From assembly GCF_016117655.1 (NCBI RefSeq), contig NZ_CP064936.1, positions 1,054,001-1,118,000 on the forward strand: a stretch of 64,000 nucleotides of DNA, in the 5' to 3' direction. This document shows, piece after piece, positions 53,222 to 61,166 of this stretch. The stretch is from Treponema peruense. GTDB taxonomy: Bacteria; Spirochaetota; Spirochaetia; Treponematales; Treponemataceae. The notes beneath the pieces are model-generated. The model made no database searches. It was not told the origin of the DNA and saw only the letters and a list, made by a program, of their open reading frames with translations. The translations under genes were made by a program, and so were the position numbers. Each line of letters opens with the position of its first letter. Positions within the stretch are counted from its first letter, which is position 1.

Positions 53222-53227
53222 AAGTTA

Positions 53228-53300
53228 TGGAGGATGACGGGATCGAACCGCCGACAACCTGGGTGTAAACCAGGTGCTCTCCCAGCTGAGCTAATCCTCC
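53228..53300 (-). tRNA. tRNA-Val (anticodon TAC)
   Basis: 73 bases on the minus strand, read 5' from 53300. Acceptor GGAGGAT/ATCCTCC is fully paired, anticodon arm CCTGG-TTTACAC-CCAGG with anticodon TAC, T loop TTCGATC. CCA is not encoded. First gene of the tRNA operon. Confidence 0.97.
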
Positions 53301-53312
53301 ATAAGTGTTCGT

Positions 53313-53342
53313 ATTCTAGCATTTTTTATTTGTATGTGTCAA
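53313..53342 (-). promoter_or_regulatory. tRNA operon promoter
   Basis: Minus strand TTGACA (53342-53337), 18-base spacer ending TGC (extended -10), TAGAAT (53318-53313), about 12 bases before tRNA-Val. Confidence 0.82.
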
Positions 53343-53520
53343 TAGTAAATATGCTATTCTGTGTTATTTATATTATTTTTTTTATTGCCGCAAAATTATT
53401 TTTGTGTTTTTTTTGTATTATTCAGGCTTTTTACTGGAAATTTCGGCAAAATTAGGGTATAATTGTAATGTTGCGCTTTAATCAGGTATTGCGCACAGAA
53501 TTTTAAATTGGAGATATATA

Positions 53521-53796
53521 ATGAACAAGACAGAATTGATTGATGCTATTGCAAACGACACCGGACTTACAAAAAAGGATGCGGAGTCTTCACTCAAATC
53601 ATTCATCGAAAATGTTTCAAACGAACTTTCAAAGGGTAATGATGTCCAGCTTATTGGATTCGGAACTTTCTCTGTAGGAAAGCGTGCTGAACGTACAGGC
53701 CGCAATCCCAAGACTGGAGAGGAAATTAAGATTGCAGCTGCAAATACTCCAAAGTTCAAGGCCGGAAAGGCACTTAAGGACCGCGTAAACAAATAA
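53521..53796 (+). CDS. hup: DNA-binding protein HU
   Basis: 91 residues, standard HU length. [52 protein letters not shown], and the [12 protein letters not shown] end. HU binds and bends DNA as the main nucleoid protein. GGAG lies seven bases before the ATG; a TATAAT at 53458-53463 may be its -10 box, giving a leader of about 50 bases. A second, longer HU-like protein is at 42291. Confidence 0.97.
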   Translation: MNKTELIDAIANDTGLTKKDAESSLKSFIENVSNELSKGNDVQLIGFGTFSVGKRAERTGRNPKTGEEIKIAAANTPKFKAGKALKDRVNK

Positions 53797-53816
53797 TTTC
53801 TGCTGTCTGAATAACG

Positions 53817-53859
53817 GGCAGGGTGGTGCAATGTTTTGTTCCGCCCTGCCTTTTTTTTT
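53817..53859. terminator. Bidirectional terminator between hup and GH42
   Basis: GGCAGGGTGG (53817-53826) pairs with CCGCCCTGCC (53841-53850) with one wobble and T9 follows. It stops hup transcription, and it can fold in the converging transcript also. Confidence 0.85.
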
Positions 53860-53862
53860 AAT

Positions 53863-55902
53863 TTATTTTCTTACTTCAATTATGGCAACGTCTTTTGCAT
53901 TGAGTTCCATTTTTTTTGAGACGTTTAATCCGCCCAGAAGTTCTGTTCCTGAAAAGTCAAATTCCACAGTTTTTTTGCTGTCAGAATGGTTCAGGATGAA
54001 AACAAACGCTGTTCCGTCTTTGGCAATTCTTTTTGTTGCTTCGATTCCTTCCTGCGGCTCAACGATGCTTTTTATTCCATGTTTTGCTGTTGTAAAGGAG
54101 GCGAGCTTTTGAAGAAACTTTGTGTTGTCTTTTGGAACGGCCGCTCCTATGTACCAGACTTCACCTTCGCCGAATTTATTTTTGCAGACTGCCGGTGTCT
54201 GTGCATAGAAGTCGCTTGCGTAAACGGCAACTGTCTGTGCTGTTTCTGGATGAATTATGTCACAGAGAATGGCTGCCGGGTATTCCCCGTCTATACCGGA
54301 ATCTGACACTGTTTTTAAGGTGTTTGTGTGGCCTGGAAGAAGTGCATCTGTTTCTTCTACCCAAAGTCCGCATACTTTTCTGAGTCTTCCGGGGTACCCT
54401 TCTGTCGTGACAAGGTCGTTTTCATCTGCCATTCCGCTCATGCATGTTGTAATGAATGTACCGCCTTTGCGTACAAATTCTTCTATAGAAGCTGCGGTTT
54501 TTTCGTTGAGCATGTAAAGCGCGGGGGCTGCAACTATACTGTATGAATCAAGACTCTGTTCTGGAGAAATTACGTCTACCGGAATATTCTGTTTTGCAAA
54601 GGCATCGTAGTATTTGAATACTTCGGAAGTGTAGTCAAAGTCTACTGACGGTCCTGCAGAAAATGTTATTCCCCACATGCAGTTCCAGTCGAATAATACT
54701 GCAACCTGCGGTTTTTGGACTGAACCCAGAAATTTTGCGCCCAGTTTTTTTAATTCACTTCCAAGCTGTGCAGTTTCCTTGAATACGCGTGTGTCTGTTC
54801 TTGCGTAATGGTCTATTACGGCTCCATGGAATTTTTCACAGCAGCCGCGGGATCTGTGCATCTGAAAGAACATTACAGTATCTGCTCCGTGTGCTATGGC
54901 CTGATAACTCTGAAGTCTCATAACGCACGGGCGCTTCAATGAGTTGTAAGGCTGCCAGTTTGTTACGCTCGGGGTCTGTTCCATAAGTGCGAAAGGAATT
55001 TCTCTTTTGCAGCCGCGCATTACTTCGTGATTCAGTGCTACCCTTGTGTAGGGATCGTCGGGTGAAGGGTAGTTGTCCCAGGAAATAAAGTCCATGTAGG
55101 GAGCCCATTTGTGGTAGTCGAGTTCAGGGTAAGTTCCCATAAGGTTTGTTGTAACAGGAATTTGCGGCGAAACAGATTTGAGTACGTCTGCTTCGAGTCT
55201 GTAACATTCAAGCAGGCTGTCTGACTGGAATCTGTAGTAATCTATTGTCTGAATCTGACAGGATGTTCTGTTGACGGGCCAGCGTTCGCTTGTGTTCATG
55301 GGAACCTGAATGTCTTCCCAGTCGTAGTAGGTGTGTCCCCAAAAGGATGAATTCCATGCTTCGTTGAGTTTTTGTATTGTTTTGTATTTATTTTTGAGCC
55401 AGAGACGGAATGCCTTTTCGCAGTTTTCGCAGTAACACAGACCGCCGTATTCGTTGGAAATGTGGTACGCCAGAACACTTTTTCTGTTGCCGTAGCGTTC
55501 TGCGATTTTTTTTGCAAGCAGGACGGAATATTTTCTGTATGTTGGACTGTTGGGGCAGGAGTTCTGCCTTGCACCGAATCTGCGCTTGCGGCCGTCCAGA
55601 TCTACCCTTAAAACATCGGGATATTTTCTTGCCATCCAAGCCGGGTGTGTTGCTGTTGCTGTTGCCAGACAGACGTTCATTTTGGCATCTTCTGCCATGT
55701 CCATTATTCTGTCCAAATCAGAAAAATCGTACTCTTCTTCTGAAGGCTGAAGTTTTGCCCAGCTGAATACATTGAGCGTAAGTATGTCTATATCTGCCTG
55801 CGGGAGCATTTTCATGTCATTTTTTCTTGTTTCTTCATCCCACTGTTCCGGATTGTAGTCACCGCCGAACGGAATTTTTTTTACTGTTTTTGCGTTTATC
55901 AT
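53863..55902 (-). CDS. GH42 beta-galactosidase
   Basis: 679 residues. GGDYNPEQWDEE at the N-terminus, FSWAKLQP, acid/base Glu151 in HISNEYGG, a zinc Cys group (Cys116 and CYCENC), MDFISWDNYP and nucleophile Glu308 in FALMEQTPS. Beta-trimerisation (about 390-590) and C-terminal beta domains follow, as usual for GH42. No signal peptide, so it hydrolyses galactosides after import. It lies 66 bases after the binding-protein gene, with a terminator-like hairpin between, on the same strand as the ABC transporter. The pairing suggests use of galactose-containing oligosaccharides, but substrate specificity is not proven. Confidence 0.93.
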   Translation of the reverse strand: MINAKTVKKIPFGGDYNPEQWDEETRKNDMKMLPQADIDILTLNVFSWAKLQPSEEEYDFSDLDRIMDMAEDAKMNVCLATATATHPAWMARKYPDVLRVDLDGRKRRFGARQNSCPNSPTYRKYSVLLAKKIAERYGNRKSVLAYHISNEYGGLCYCENCEKAFRLWLKNKYKTIQKLNEAWNSSFWGHTYYDWEDIQVPMNTSERWPVNRTSCQIQTIDYYRFQSDSLLECYRLEADVLKSVSPQIPVTTNLMGTYPELDYHKWAPYMDFISWDNYPSPDDPYTRVALNHEVMRGCKREIPFALMEQTPSVTNWQPYNSLKRPCVMRLQSYQAIAHGADTVMFFQMHRSRGCCEKFHGAVIDHYARTDTRVFKETAQLGSELKKLGAKFLGSVQKPQVAVLFDWNCMWGITFSAGPSVDFDYTSEVFKYYDAFAKQNIPVDVISPEQSLDSYSIVAAPALYMLNEKTAASIEEFVRKGGTFITTCMSGMADENDLVTTEGYPGRLRKVCGLWVEETDALLPGHTNTLKTVSDSGIDGEYPAAILCDIIHPETAQTVAVYASDFYAQTPAVCKNKFGEGEVWYIGAAVPKDNTKFLQKLASFTTAKHGIKSIVEPQEGIEATKRIAKDGTAFVFILNHSDSKKTVEFDFSGTELLGGLNVSKKMELNAKDVAIIEVRK

Positions 55903-55916
55903 AAGTTCTCCAAAAA

Positions 55917-55947
55917 TAAAAAGGGCTACCCCGCAAAGAGCAGCCCC
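55917..55947 (-). terminator. Terminator or attenuator between the binding protein and GH42 genes
   Basis: Minus strand GGGCTGC/GTAGCCC stem followed by TTTTT, 21 bases after the binding-protein stop. It would lower enzyme expression relative to the abundant binding protein. Confidence 0.75.
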
Positions 55948-55968
55948 GTCTTACAGATTATATCAGAG

Positions 55969-57624
55969 CTATTTGCTCCAGAGTTTCATTTTCATTGCGA
56001 TAAGTTCGGAAAGCGTGTCTCCTGCTTTATCAAGCCCCATCTTTTTGAGGGTTGTCTGCATTTCGCTCCACTTTGTATCGAAGTCTTCGGGTTTTCCAAG
56101 AACAATCTGCGCAAGTGCTGTCTTGACATATTCGTCGGCAGCAGTAATTCTTTCGTTCACATCTGTAGGAAGTGCATACTGCCAGACCTGTCCGTGTTTT
56201 GACATTCCGAGTTCTTCGGGTTTGGGAAAGAGATCAATCCACATTTCGGCGCCGTAAGCTGCAAGTGTTTCTTTTTCTGCATCAAGGTATTTTGAAATGA
56301 TTATGTCTTTTGAAACAACGTTGATGTAGTCTCCGTTTGAATCAAGAGCGGCATTTCCCATCTGGGGGAACGGATATCTCCAGCGGCCGACACCTGTTTT
56401 TTTGGCGTAGTCAGGGTCTGTGTCTGCACGCTTTATCTCTTCCGGTGTTCTGTAGCGTTTTCCGTTGTCGTCGATAAAGTAGTTTACGCCTTTGATTCCC
56501 CAGTTTACAAGAATCTGTGCTTCTTCTGAACACATCCAGTCAAGGAATTTGAATGCCCTTACAGGATCTTTGCATGAAGAAGAAATTGCGATTCCCCATC
56601 CGCCTGAATAACCGTAGTTTTTGCGTGACTGGTCTTTGTATTCTTTGCCTGCTGTAACAGGAAGATATGCGTATGTTCTGTCACTCATTCCGTTCTGGAT
56701 AAGGGCTGAACGTGCTTCACCGTAACCCCAGTTAGGGTAGGAGATACCGAGTACACGACCTGAAGCAATTTTTGCGCGCCAGATATCTTCTTTCTGTGTA
56801 AATGATTCAGGGTCAAGAATTCCTTCTGCGTTCATCTGGTTAAGCCATTTGTAGAACTTGTAGATTTCGGGGTGCAGGAATTTGTACTGGGCCTTGAGTG
56901 TATTCTGGTCTACAATCCACTGTCCGTCGTCTGGATAACCGATTGTGTAGTTTCCGGGGTTTGAAAGGTCAATGTACCATTGCCAAGTGTCTATAAGAAG
57001 TGAAAGGCCGATTGTTTTCTGGCCGTTGATTGTGGGGTAACGTTTCATGTATTCGCGCAGGACATTTGAATAGTCATCCAGTGTCTGAATGCGCGGATAT
57101 CCGAGTTCCTTGAGAACAGCATGCTGAATCTGCATTGTTCCGCTTGTTTCAAAAACTGTTTCGTTTACGCCGTAAGTTCCTACGCTATAAATGTGAGGGT
57201 CTTCAAGTGAATTTCTGAGCTTTACAATCTGGTCTCCGTAAAGCTTTTTCATGTTTGTTCCGTATTTTTCTATAAGGTCGTCAAGCGGAATAACGGCTCC
57301 TGCATCGATGAGTTTTGTAAGTTCACCCTTTGCGTAAATAAGGTCAGGGAAGTCACCGCTGGCCATCATAAGCGGAATTGCCTGTGCATCTCCGGCAACA
57401 GGATGCTGTACTTCGAGGGATACTCCGGTTTGTTTCTGTATTTCAAGTGCAACCGGGTCTGTAAAAGGCATGTCCTCATTTGCATCCGAAGTAAAGAAAG
57501 AGAGTGTTATGTTTCCGTCAGAAGTCTGCTCTGTATTTTTCTTTGCACATCCGGTAAGAACGGCGCATACGGCAGCAGCAGCAATTACTGACTTAACCGC
57601 ATTTCCTTTTTTTAGTAGTTTCAT
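55969..57624 (-). CDS. Extracellular solute-binding lipoprotein of a sugar ABC transporter
   Basis: 551 residues from the ATG at 57624 (GGAGG eight bases upstream). The signal peptide ends at lipobox LTGC (Cys26), so it is lipid-anchored. ITLSFFTSDANEDMPFTDPV, LMMASGDFPDLIYA and SGGWGIAISSSCKDPVRAFKFLDWM are typical of cluster 1 (LplA-type) sugar-binding proteins. It is the substrate receptor for the two permeases encoded upstream. No ATPase gene is in the window; a shared MsmK-like ATPase elsewhere may serve it. Confidence 0.9.
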   Translation of the reverse strand: MKLLKKGNAVKSVIAAAAVCAVLTGCAKKNTEQTSDGNITLSFFTSDANEDMPFTDPVALEIQKQTGVSLEVQHPVAGDAQAIPLMMASGDFPDLIYAKGELTKLIDAGAVIPLDDLIEKYGTNMKKLYGDQIVKLRNSLEDPHIYSVGTYGVNETVFETSGTMQIQHAVLKELGYPRIQTLDDYSNVLREYMKRYPTINGQKTIGLSLLIDTWQWYIDLSNPGNYTIGYPDDGQWIVDQNTLKAQYKFLHPEIYKFYKWLNQMNAEGILDPESFTQKEDIWRAKIASGRVLGISYPNWGYGEARSALIQNGMSDRTYAYLPVTAGKEYKDQSRKNYGYSGGWGIAISSSCKDPVRAFKFLDWMCSEEAQILVNWGIKGVNYFIDDNGKRYRTPEEIKRADTDPDYAKKTGVGRWRYPFPQMGNAALDSNGDYINVVSKDIIISKYLDAEKETLAAYGAEMWIDLFPKPEELGMSKHGQVWQYALPTDVNERITAADEYVKTALAQIVLGKPEDFDTKWSEMQTTLKKMGLDKAGDTLSELIAMKMKLWSK

Positions 57625-57665
57625 TTTAATTTCCTCCATGCTTTGCTGCGATTTATTTCTTGAAC

Positions 57666-58547
57666 TTATTCTTTTACGGCGCCGAGTGTGATTCCGCTTA
57701 CGAAATATTTCTGTACAAACGGATACACAATAAGAATCGGAACTGTACAGATAACAGTAATTGCCATCTTTATTGCTTCAGGATTTCTTTTTGCCATCTT
57801 GAGTCCTTCAGAGTGGATGTCTATCTGTCCTCCGGTGTTTACACTGTCAAGAACTTTCATGAGCTCAAACTGAAGTGTAGAAAGAATCGTTTTGTTCTGG
57901 CCGGTCATGTAAATGTATGTAGAGAACCAGTCATTCCACTGTGAAACCGCGACGAAAAGCATTACTGTTGCAAGAACCGGCTTACACATAGGCAGAATAA
58001 TTCTGAAGAAGATTGTAATGTCGTTTGCACCGTCAATTCTTGCGGCTTCAGAAAGGGCAGCAGGAATATTTATCATAAATGAACGGATAAGAATAATGTT
58101 GTATGCGCTTATGAGTGTCGGAATAATATATACCCAGAATGTGTTCATAAGATGAAGGTTTCTTATGAGAAGGTACGACGGAATGATTCCGCCAGAAACA
58201 TACATTGTTACGACTGTCATTTTAAGAAACGGTTTTCTGCATATAAAGTCGTGGCGGCTGAGCGGGTATGCAAACATAGCGCAACATATTGTTCCCAAAA
58301 GGGCACCGATAACTGTTCTTAAAACTGAATTTCTGAATGCTATTACAAGATTGCTTCCTGTTGCAAACAAGTCCTTGTAATTGTTGAGCGTAGGCTTGCG
58401 TGGAAAAATCGTAATTCCACCGCGGACTGTATCTATCGGGTCGTTAAGTGATTTGGCAAGAACGTTAAGGAACGGATAGAGGGTTACAATGACTATGAGA
58501 ATCATTATGAAAGTGCTTATATAGTGTCTTTTCTTTAAGTTGACCAT
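57666..58547 (-). CDS. Carbohydrate ABC transporter permease (LplC/YtcP type)
   Basis: 293 residues, six membrane segments. The EAA loop is EAARIDGANDITIFFRIILPMCKPV near residue 185, where it contacts the ATPase. TLYPFLNVLAKSLNDP at the N-terminus is typical of this branch. The ATG has GGAGG six bases upstream. The gene lies 18 bases after the other permease and 41 before the binding protein. Confidence 0.92.
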   Translation of the reverse strand: MVNLKKRHYISTFIMILIVIVTLYPFLNVLAKSLNDPIDTVRGGITIFPRKPTLNNYKDLFATGSNLVIAFRNSVLRTVIGALLGTICCAMFAYPLSRHDFICRKPFLKMTVVTMYVSGGIIPSYLLIRNLHLMNTFWVYIIPTLISAYNIILIRSFMINIPAALSEAARIDGANDITIFFRIILPMCKPVLATVMLFVAVSQWNDWFSTYIYMTGQNKTILSTLQFELMKVLDSVNTGGQIDIHSEGLKMAKRNPEAIKMAITVICTVPILIVYPFVQKYFVSGITLGAVKE

Positions 58548-58565
58548 TTTATTCCTCCGTCTGCC

Positions 58566-59513
58566 TTACATTATGTTGCTGTCAAAGCGTTTTGCAATTT
58601 TATTTGCAATGATAAGAAGCAGAATACTTACAAACGACTTGAAGATACCGAGTGCGGTTCCGTAGGAGAAGTTGTAGTTGCTGATACCAAAGTCAATTAT
58701 GTACTTGTCAAGAACAGAAGCGACAGGAGCTACAACCGGGTTACTCAAAAGCCACTGCTTTTCAAAACCGATGTTTATGATGTTTCCTATGTTTATGATA
58801 AGAAGCGTGATGATTGTGTTGCGGATTCCCGGAAGAGTTACGTGCCAGATTTTCTGCCATCTGTTGCATCCGTCTACAACTGCTGCTTCATAAAGCTGCT
58901 GGTCAATTCCTGCAATGGCTGCAATGTAGATGATTGCGTTCCATCCTGTTTCCTTCCAGACATCTGCAAATGTTACGATCCACCAGAAAAGCTTGGGCTG
59001 AGCCATAAAATTGTACGGCTCCTTGAAAATACCCAGATTAAGAAGCAGCTCGTTTACCATTCCGGTAGGTGAAAGTGCAGAAGAAATGATGTTTGCAACG
59101 ATTACCCACGAAACAAAGTGCGGAAGATAAGATACTGTCTGCACGAATTTCTTGAATTTTATTCCCTGTATTTCGTTAAGGAATATTGCAAACATAATCG
59201 GGAATGAGAATCCGAATATAAGCCCCATAAGACTCATTCCGACAGTATTCAGAAGAACCTGCCTGAATTTGGGTGCAAGAATCGGATCTGTGAACATTCT
59301 TATAAAATGCTTGAGACCGACCCATTTTGAACCTAGAAATCCCAGGTTGGGCTTGTAGTCCTGGAATGCCATAAGCCATCCGGCAAGCGGAATATATGCA
59401 AAAATAATAAGCCATATTACAAACGGAACTGATAGCAGGAACAGATACCGCTGCTCGATGATTTTTTTCCATATGGAATGTGAATTTGCCAATTTAGTTT
59501 CATGCTCTTTCAT
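58566..59513 (-). CDS. Carbohydrate ABC transporter permease (LplB type)
   Basis: 315 residues from the ATG at 59513. Six membrane helices; EAAVVDGCNRWQKIWHVTLPGIRNTI is the EAA loop. FAYIPLAGWLMAFQDYKP and LNEIQGIKFKKFVQTVSYLPHFVSW mark the LplB subfamily. First gene of the transporter operon. The start lacks a ribosome site and lies seven bases from a TGC-TAGAAT extended -10 box, suggesting a leaderless mRNA. Confidence 0.92.
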   Translation of the reverse strand: MKEHETKLANSHSIWKKIIEQRYLFLLSVPFVIWLIIFAYIPLAGWLMAFQDYKPNLGFLGSKWVGLKHFIRMFTDPILAPKFRQVLLNTVGMSLMGLIFGFSFPIMFAIFLNEIQGIKFKKFVQTVSYLPHFVSWVIVANIISSALSPTGMVNELLLNLGIFKEPYNFMAQPKLFWWIVTFADVWKETGWNAIIYIAAIAGIDQQLYEAAVVDGCNRWQKIWHVTLPGIRNTIITLLIINIGNIINIGFEKQWLLSNPVVAPVASVLDKYIIDFGISNYNFSYGTALGIFKSFVSILLLIIANKIAKRFDSNIM

Positions 59514-59520
59514 GAGTTTA

Positions 59521-59529
59521 ATTCTAGCA
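59521..59529 (-). promoter_or_regulatory. Extended -10 promoter of the sugar-transporter operon
   Basis: TGCTAGAAT on the minus strand (-10 hexamer at 59526-59521), no clear -35 box. The ATG begins seven bases further. The same TGCTAGAAT box drives the tRNA operon at 53313. Confidence 0.55.
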
Positions 59530-59602
59530 CCGCAAAAACCCAAAAAAAACCTTAATATTTTTTACTGTTCCATGCAATTTTTACACTGAAAACTGCATGC
59601 TT

Positions 59603-61141
59603 TTATTCCGCTGAAATATCATAATCTTTTGCTGAACCGTGCTCCTGTTTGAATTCCTTTGGCGTCATTCCGGTGTATTTTCTGAATTTCATAAAGAAAT
59701 AGTCAGTATTTGAATAGCCTACAAGTTTTGAAATCTGATAAACTTTCAGATCAGTTTCGGTAAGTTTTTTCTTTGCTTCTTCTATGCGGATTTTGTCAAG
59801 GTAAACGTTGAACTGAACGCCGGTGTACTCCTTGAATTTTTTTCCAAGATATGCGCTGTTGCAGTAAAAGAGGTCTCCCAGAGTTTCAAGCTTGAGTTCA
59901 TTGGCGTAATTTGTCTTTATATACTGGATTACCTTGATTATAGTTGAATTTGCGGTGTTTGTATGGAACGCTTCCAGAAAACCTGTCGTAAAGTTTTCTA
60001 CCAGTTCAAAAACCTCGCAGAAACGGGTTCGTGACAGAATCTGCGGAACAAGATCAAAGGCCGAAGCCGGCGGGAACTCGCGCTCTGGATATTTTTTAAG
60101 AATATGCGACTGAAGTTCTATGATGTAAGCAATGCATTGTGTTTTTACTGCATCAGGTTTATACCCCCCCCCATCACTTTTGGAGAGGTGTTTCCTGCTG
60201 TCTTCAAGAATCTGTGCAAGCCGTTCTTTGTCGTAAGTTTCTATGCAGAATACAATGTTGGGAATCTGTTTTTCAAACTCAAAGGGCTCAGGTCTTCCCT
60301 GTGTGTTCTGGACTGTTGCGTCTGCAAATTTTCCGTCATCTGCAAAAAAGAGTGCAGGAACTTCCCTTCGGCATTCCATAAAAGAAGCAAGAGCCCCGTT
60401 GACGCCTCTTTTCTTTGAACCAAGAACTGTAAAAGGATTTTTGGAAAGACGCTGTGCAAACCTCTCAAGCATTCTGTATACTGCGTCTTCCTTGCAGTTT
60501 TTGAAAACCGCCGCTACGTCTTCTTCGTAAATTACGGTAAACATATCCATGTTTGAAAAAGTGTCGGCTATTCTTTTTTCAAAGTCAGAAATTCTTCCTT
60601 CATAGCCGCTTCGTTTTGAAGAAAAAAGTGCTACCTGATAGTCGTTTTCATCTTCGTAGTCATCTTCAAAGGCGTCTTCTGCAACACCAAAAAGGAACAT
60701 CTGCTCAAAGCGCCGTTTTATATCTTCTGATTTTGGAATTTCTTTTACCTGTGAAAAATGTTCTGCAATTGAGCGTACTTTTTCTTCCAGAAGATCTTCG
60801 TCAATCGGTTTTACAAAGTATCCCTGCGCACCGTAATTCATTGCCTCTTTTGCAAATTCAAAGTCTGAAAATCCCGACAGGATAAGAAAGTTTGTTTTTG
60901 ACTTTAGTCCTTCAGCTGCGTTTTGTTCTGCAATTTTTTTAAGAACTTCAACTCCTGTAAGCCCCGGCATTTTTATATCCAGAAGAACAAGATCGGGGTT
61001 GAGTTCTGAAATCTTTTCAAAAGCTTCCTGCCCGTTTCCTGCTTCACCGCAGATTGAATAGCCGCAGTCTTTCCAGTCAATGATTTTTTTTAGTCCGTTT
61101 CTGATACTTTCTTCGTCGTCCGCAATAAATACTTTTAGCAT
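59603..61141 (-). CDS. YesN-type response regulator (receiver plus AraC output)
   Basis: 512 residues. The receiver domain (1-122) has FIADDEESIRNGL, phospho-acceptor Asp55 in LLDIKMPGLTG and K112 in GYFVKPID. A middle region of about 280 residues follows. The last 100 residues form an AraC DNA-binding domain (NYANELKLETLGDLFYCNSAYLGKKFKEYTG and YQISKLVGYSNTDYFFMKFRKYTGMTPKEF). It should activate the adjacent sugar-transport operon when phosphorylated by the YesM-like kinase 25 bases upstream. A nine-base G run (plus-strand C at 60164-60172) lies in its middle region. Confidence 0.93.
   Translation of the reverse strand: MLKVFIADDEESIRNGLKKIIDWKDCGYSICGEAGNGQEAFEKISELNPDLVLLDIKMPGLTGVEVLKKIAEQNAAEGLKSKTNFLILSGFSDFEFAKEAMNYGAQGYFVKPIDEDLLEEKVRSIAEHFSQVKEIPKSEDIKRRFEQMFLFGVAEDAFEDDYEDENDYQVALFSSKRSGYEGRISDFEKRIADTFSNMDMFTVIYEEDVAAVFKNCKEDAVYRMLERFAQRLSKNPFTVLGSKKRGVNGALASFMECRREVPALFFADDGKFADATVQNTQGRPEPFEFEKQIPNIVFCIETYDKERLAQILEDSRKHLSKSDGGGYKPDAVKTQCIAYIIELQSHILKKYPEREFPPASAFDLVPQILSRTRFCEVFELVENFTTGFLEAFHTNTANSTIIKVIQYIKTNYANELKLETLGDLFYCNSAYLGKKFKEYTGVQFNVYLDKIRIEEAKKKLTETDLKVYQISKLVGYSNTDYFFMKFRKYTGMTPKEFKQEHGSAKDYDISAE
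60164..60172. repeat. Poly-G/C tract of nine bases inside the YesN-like gene
   Basis: Nine C on the plus strand code for Gly-Gly-Gly (SDGGGYKP) in the regulator. A gain or loss of one or two bases would remove the DNA-binding domain. Confidence 0.9.
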
Positions 61142-61166
61142 ATTACCCCAGTTTTGTTTCGTAATC

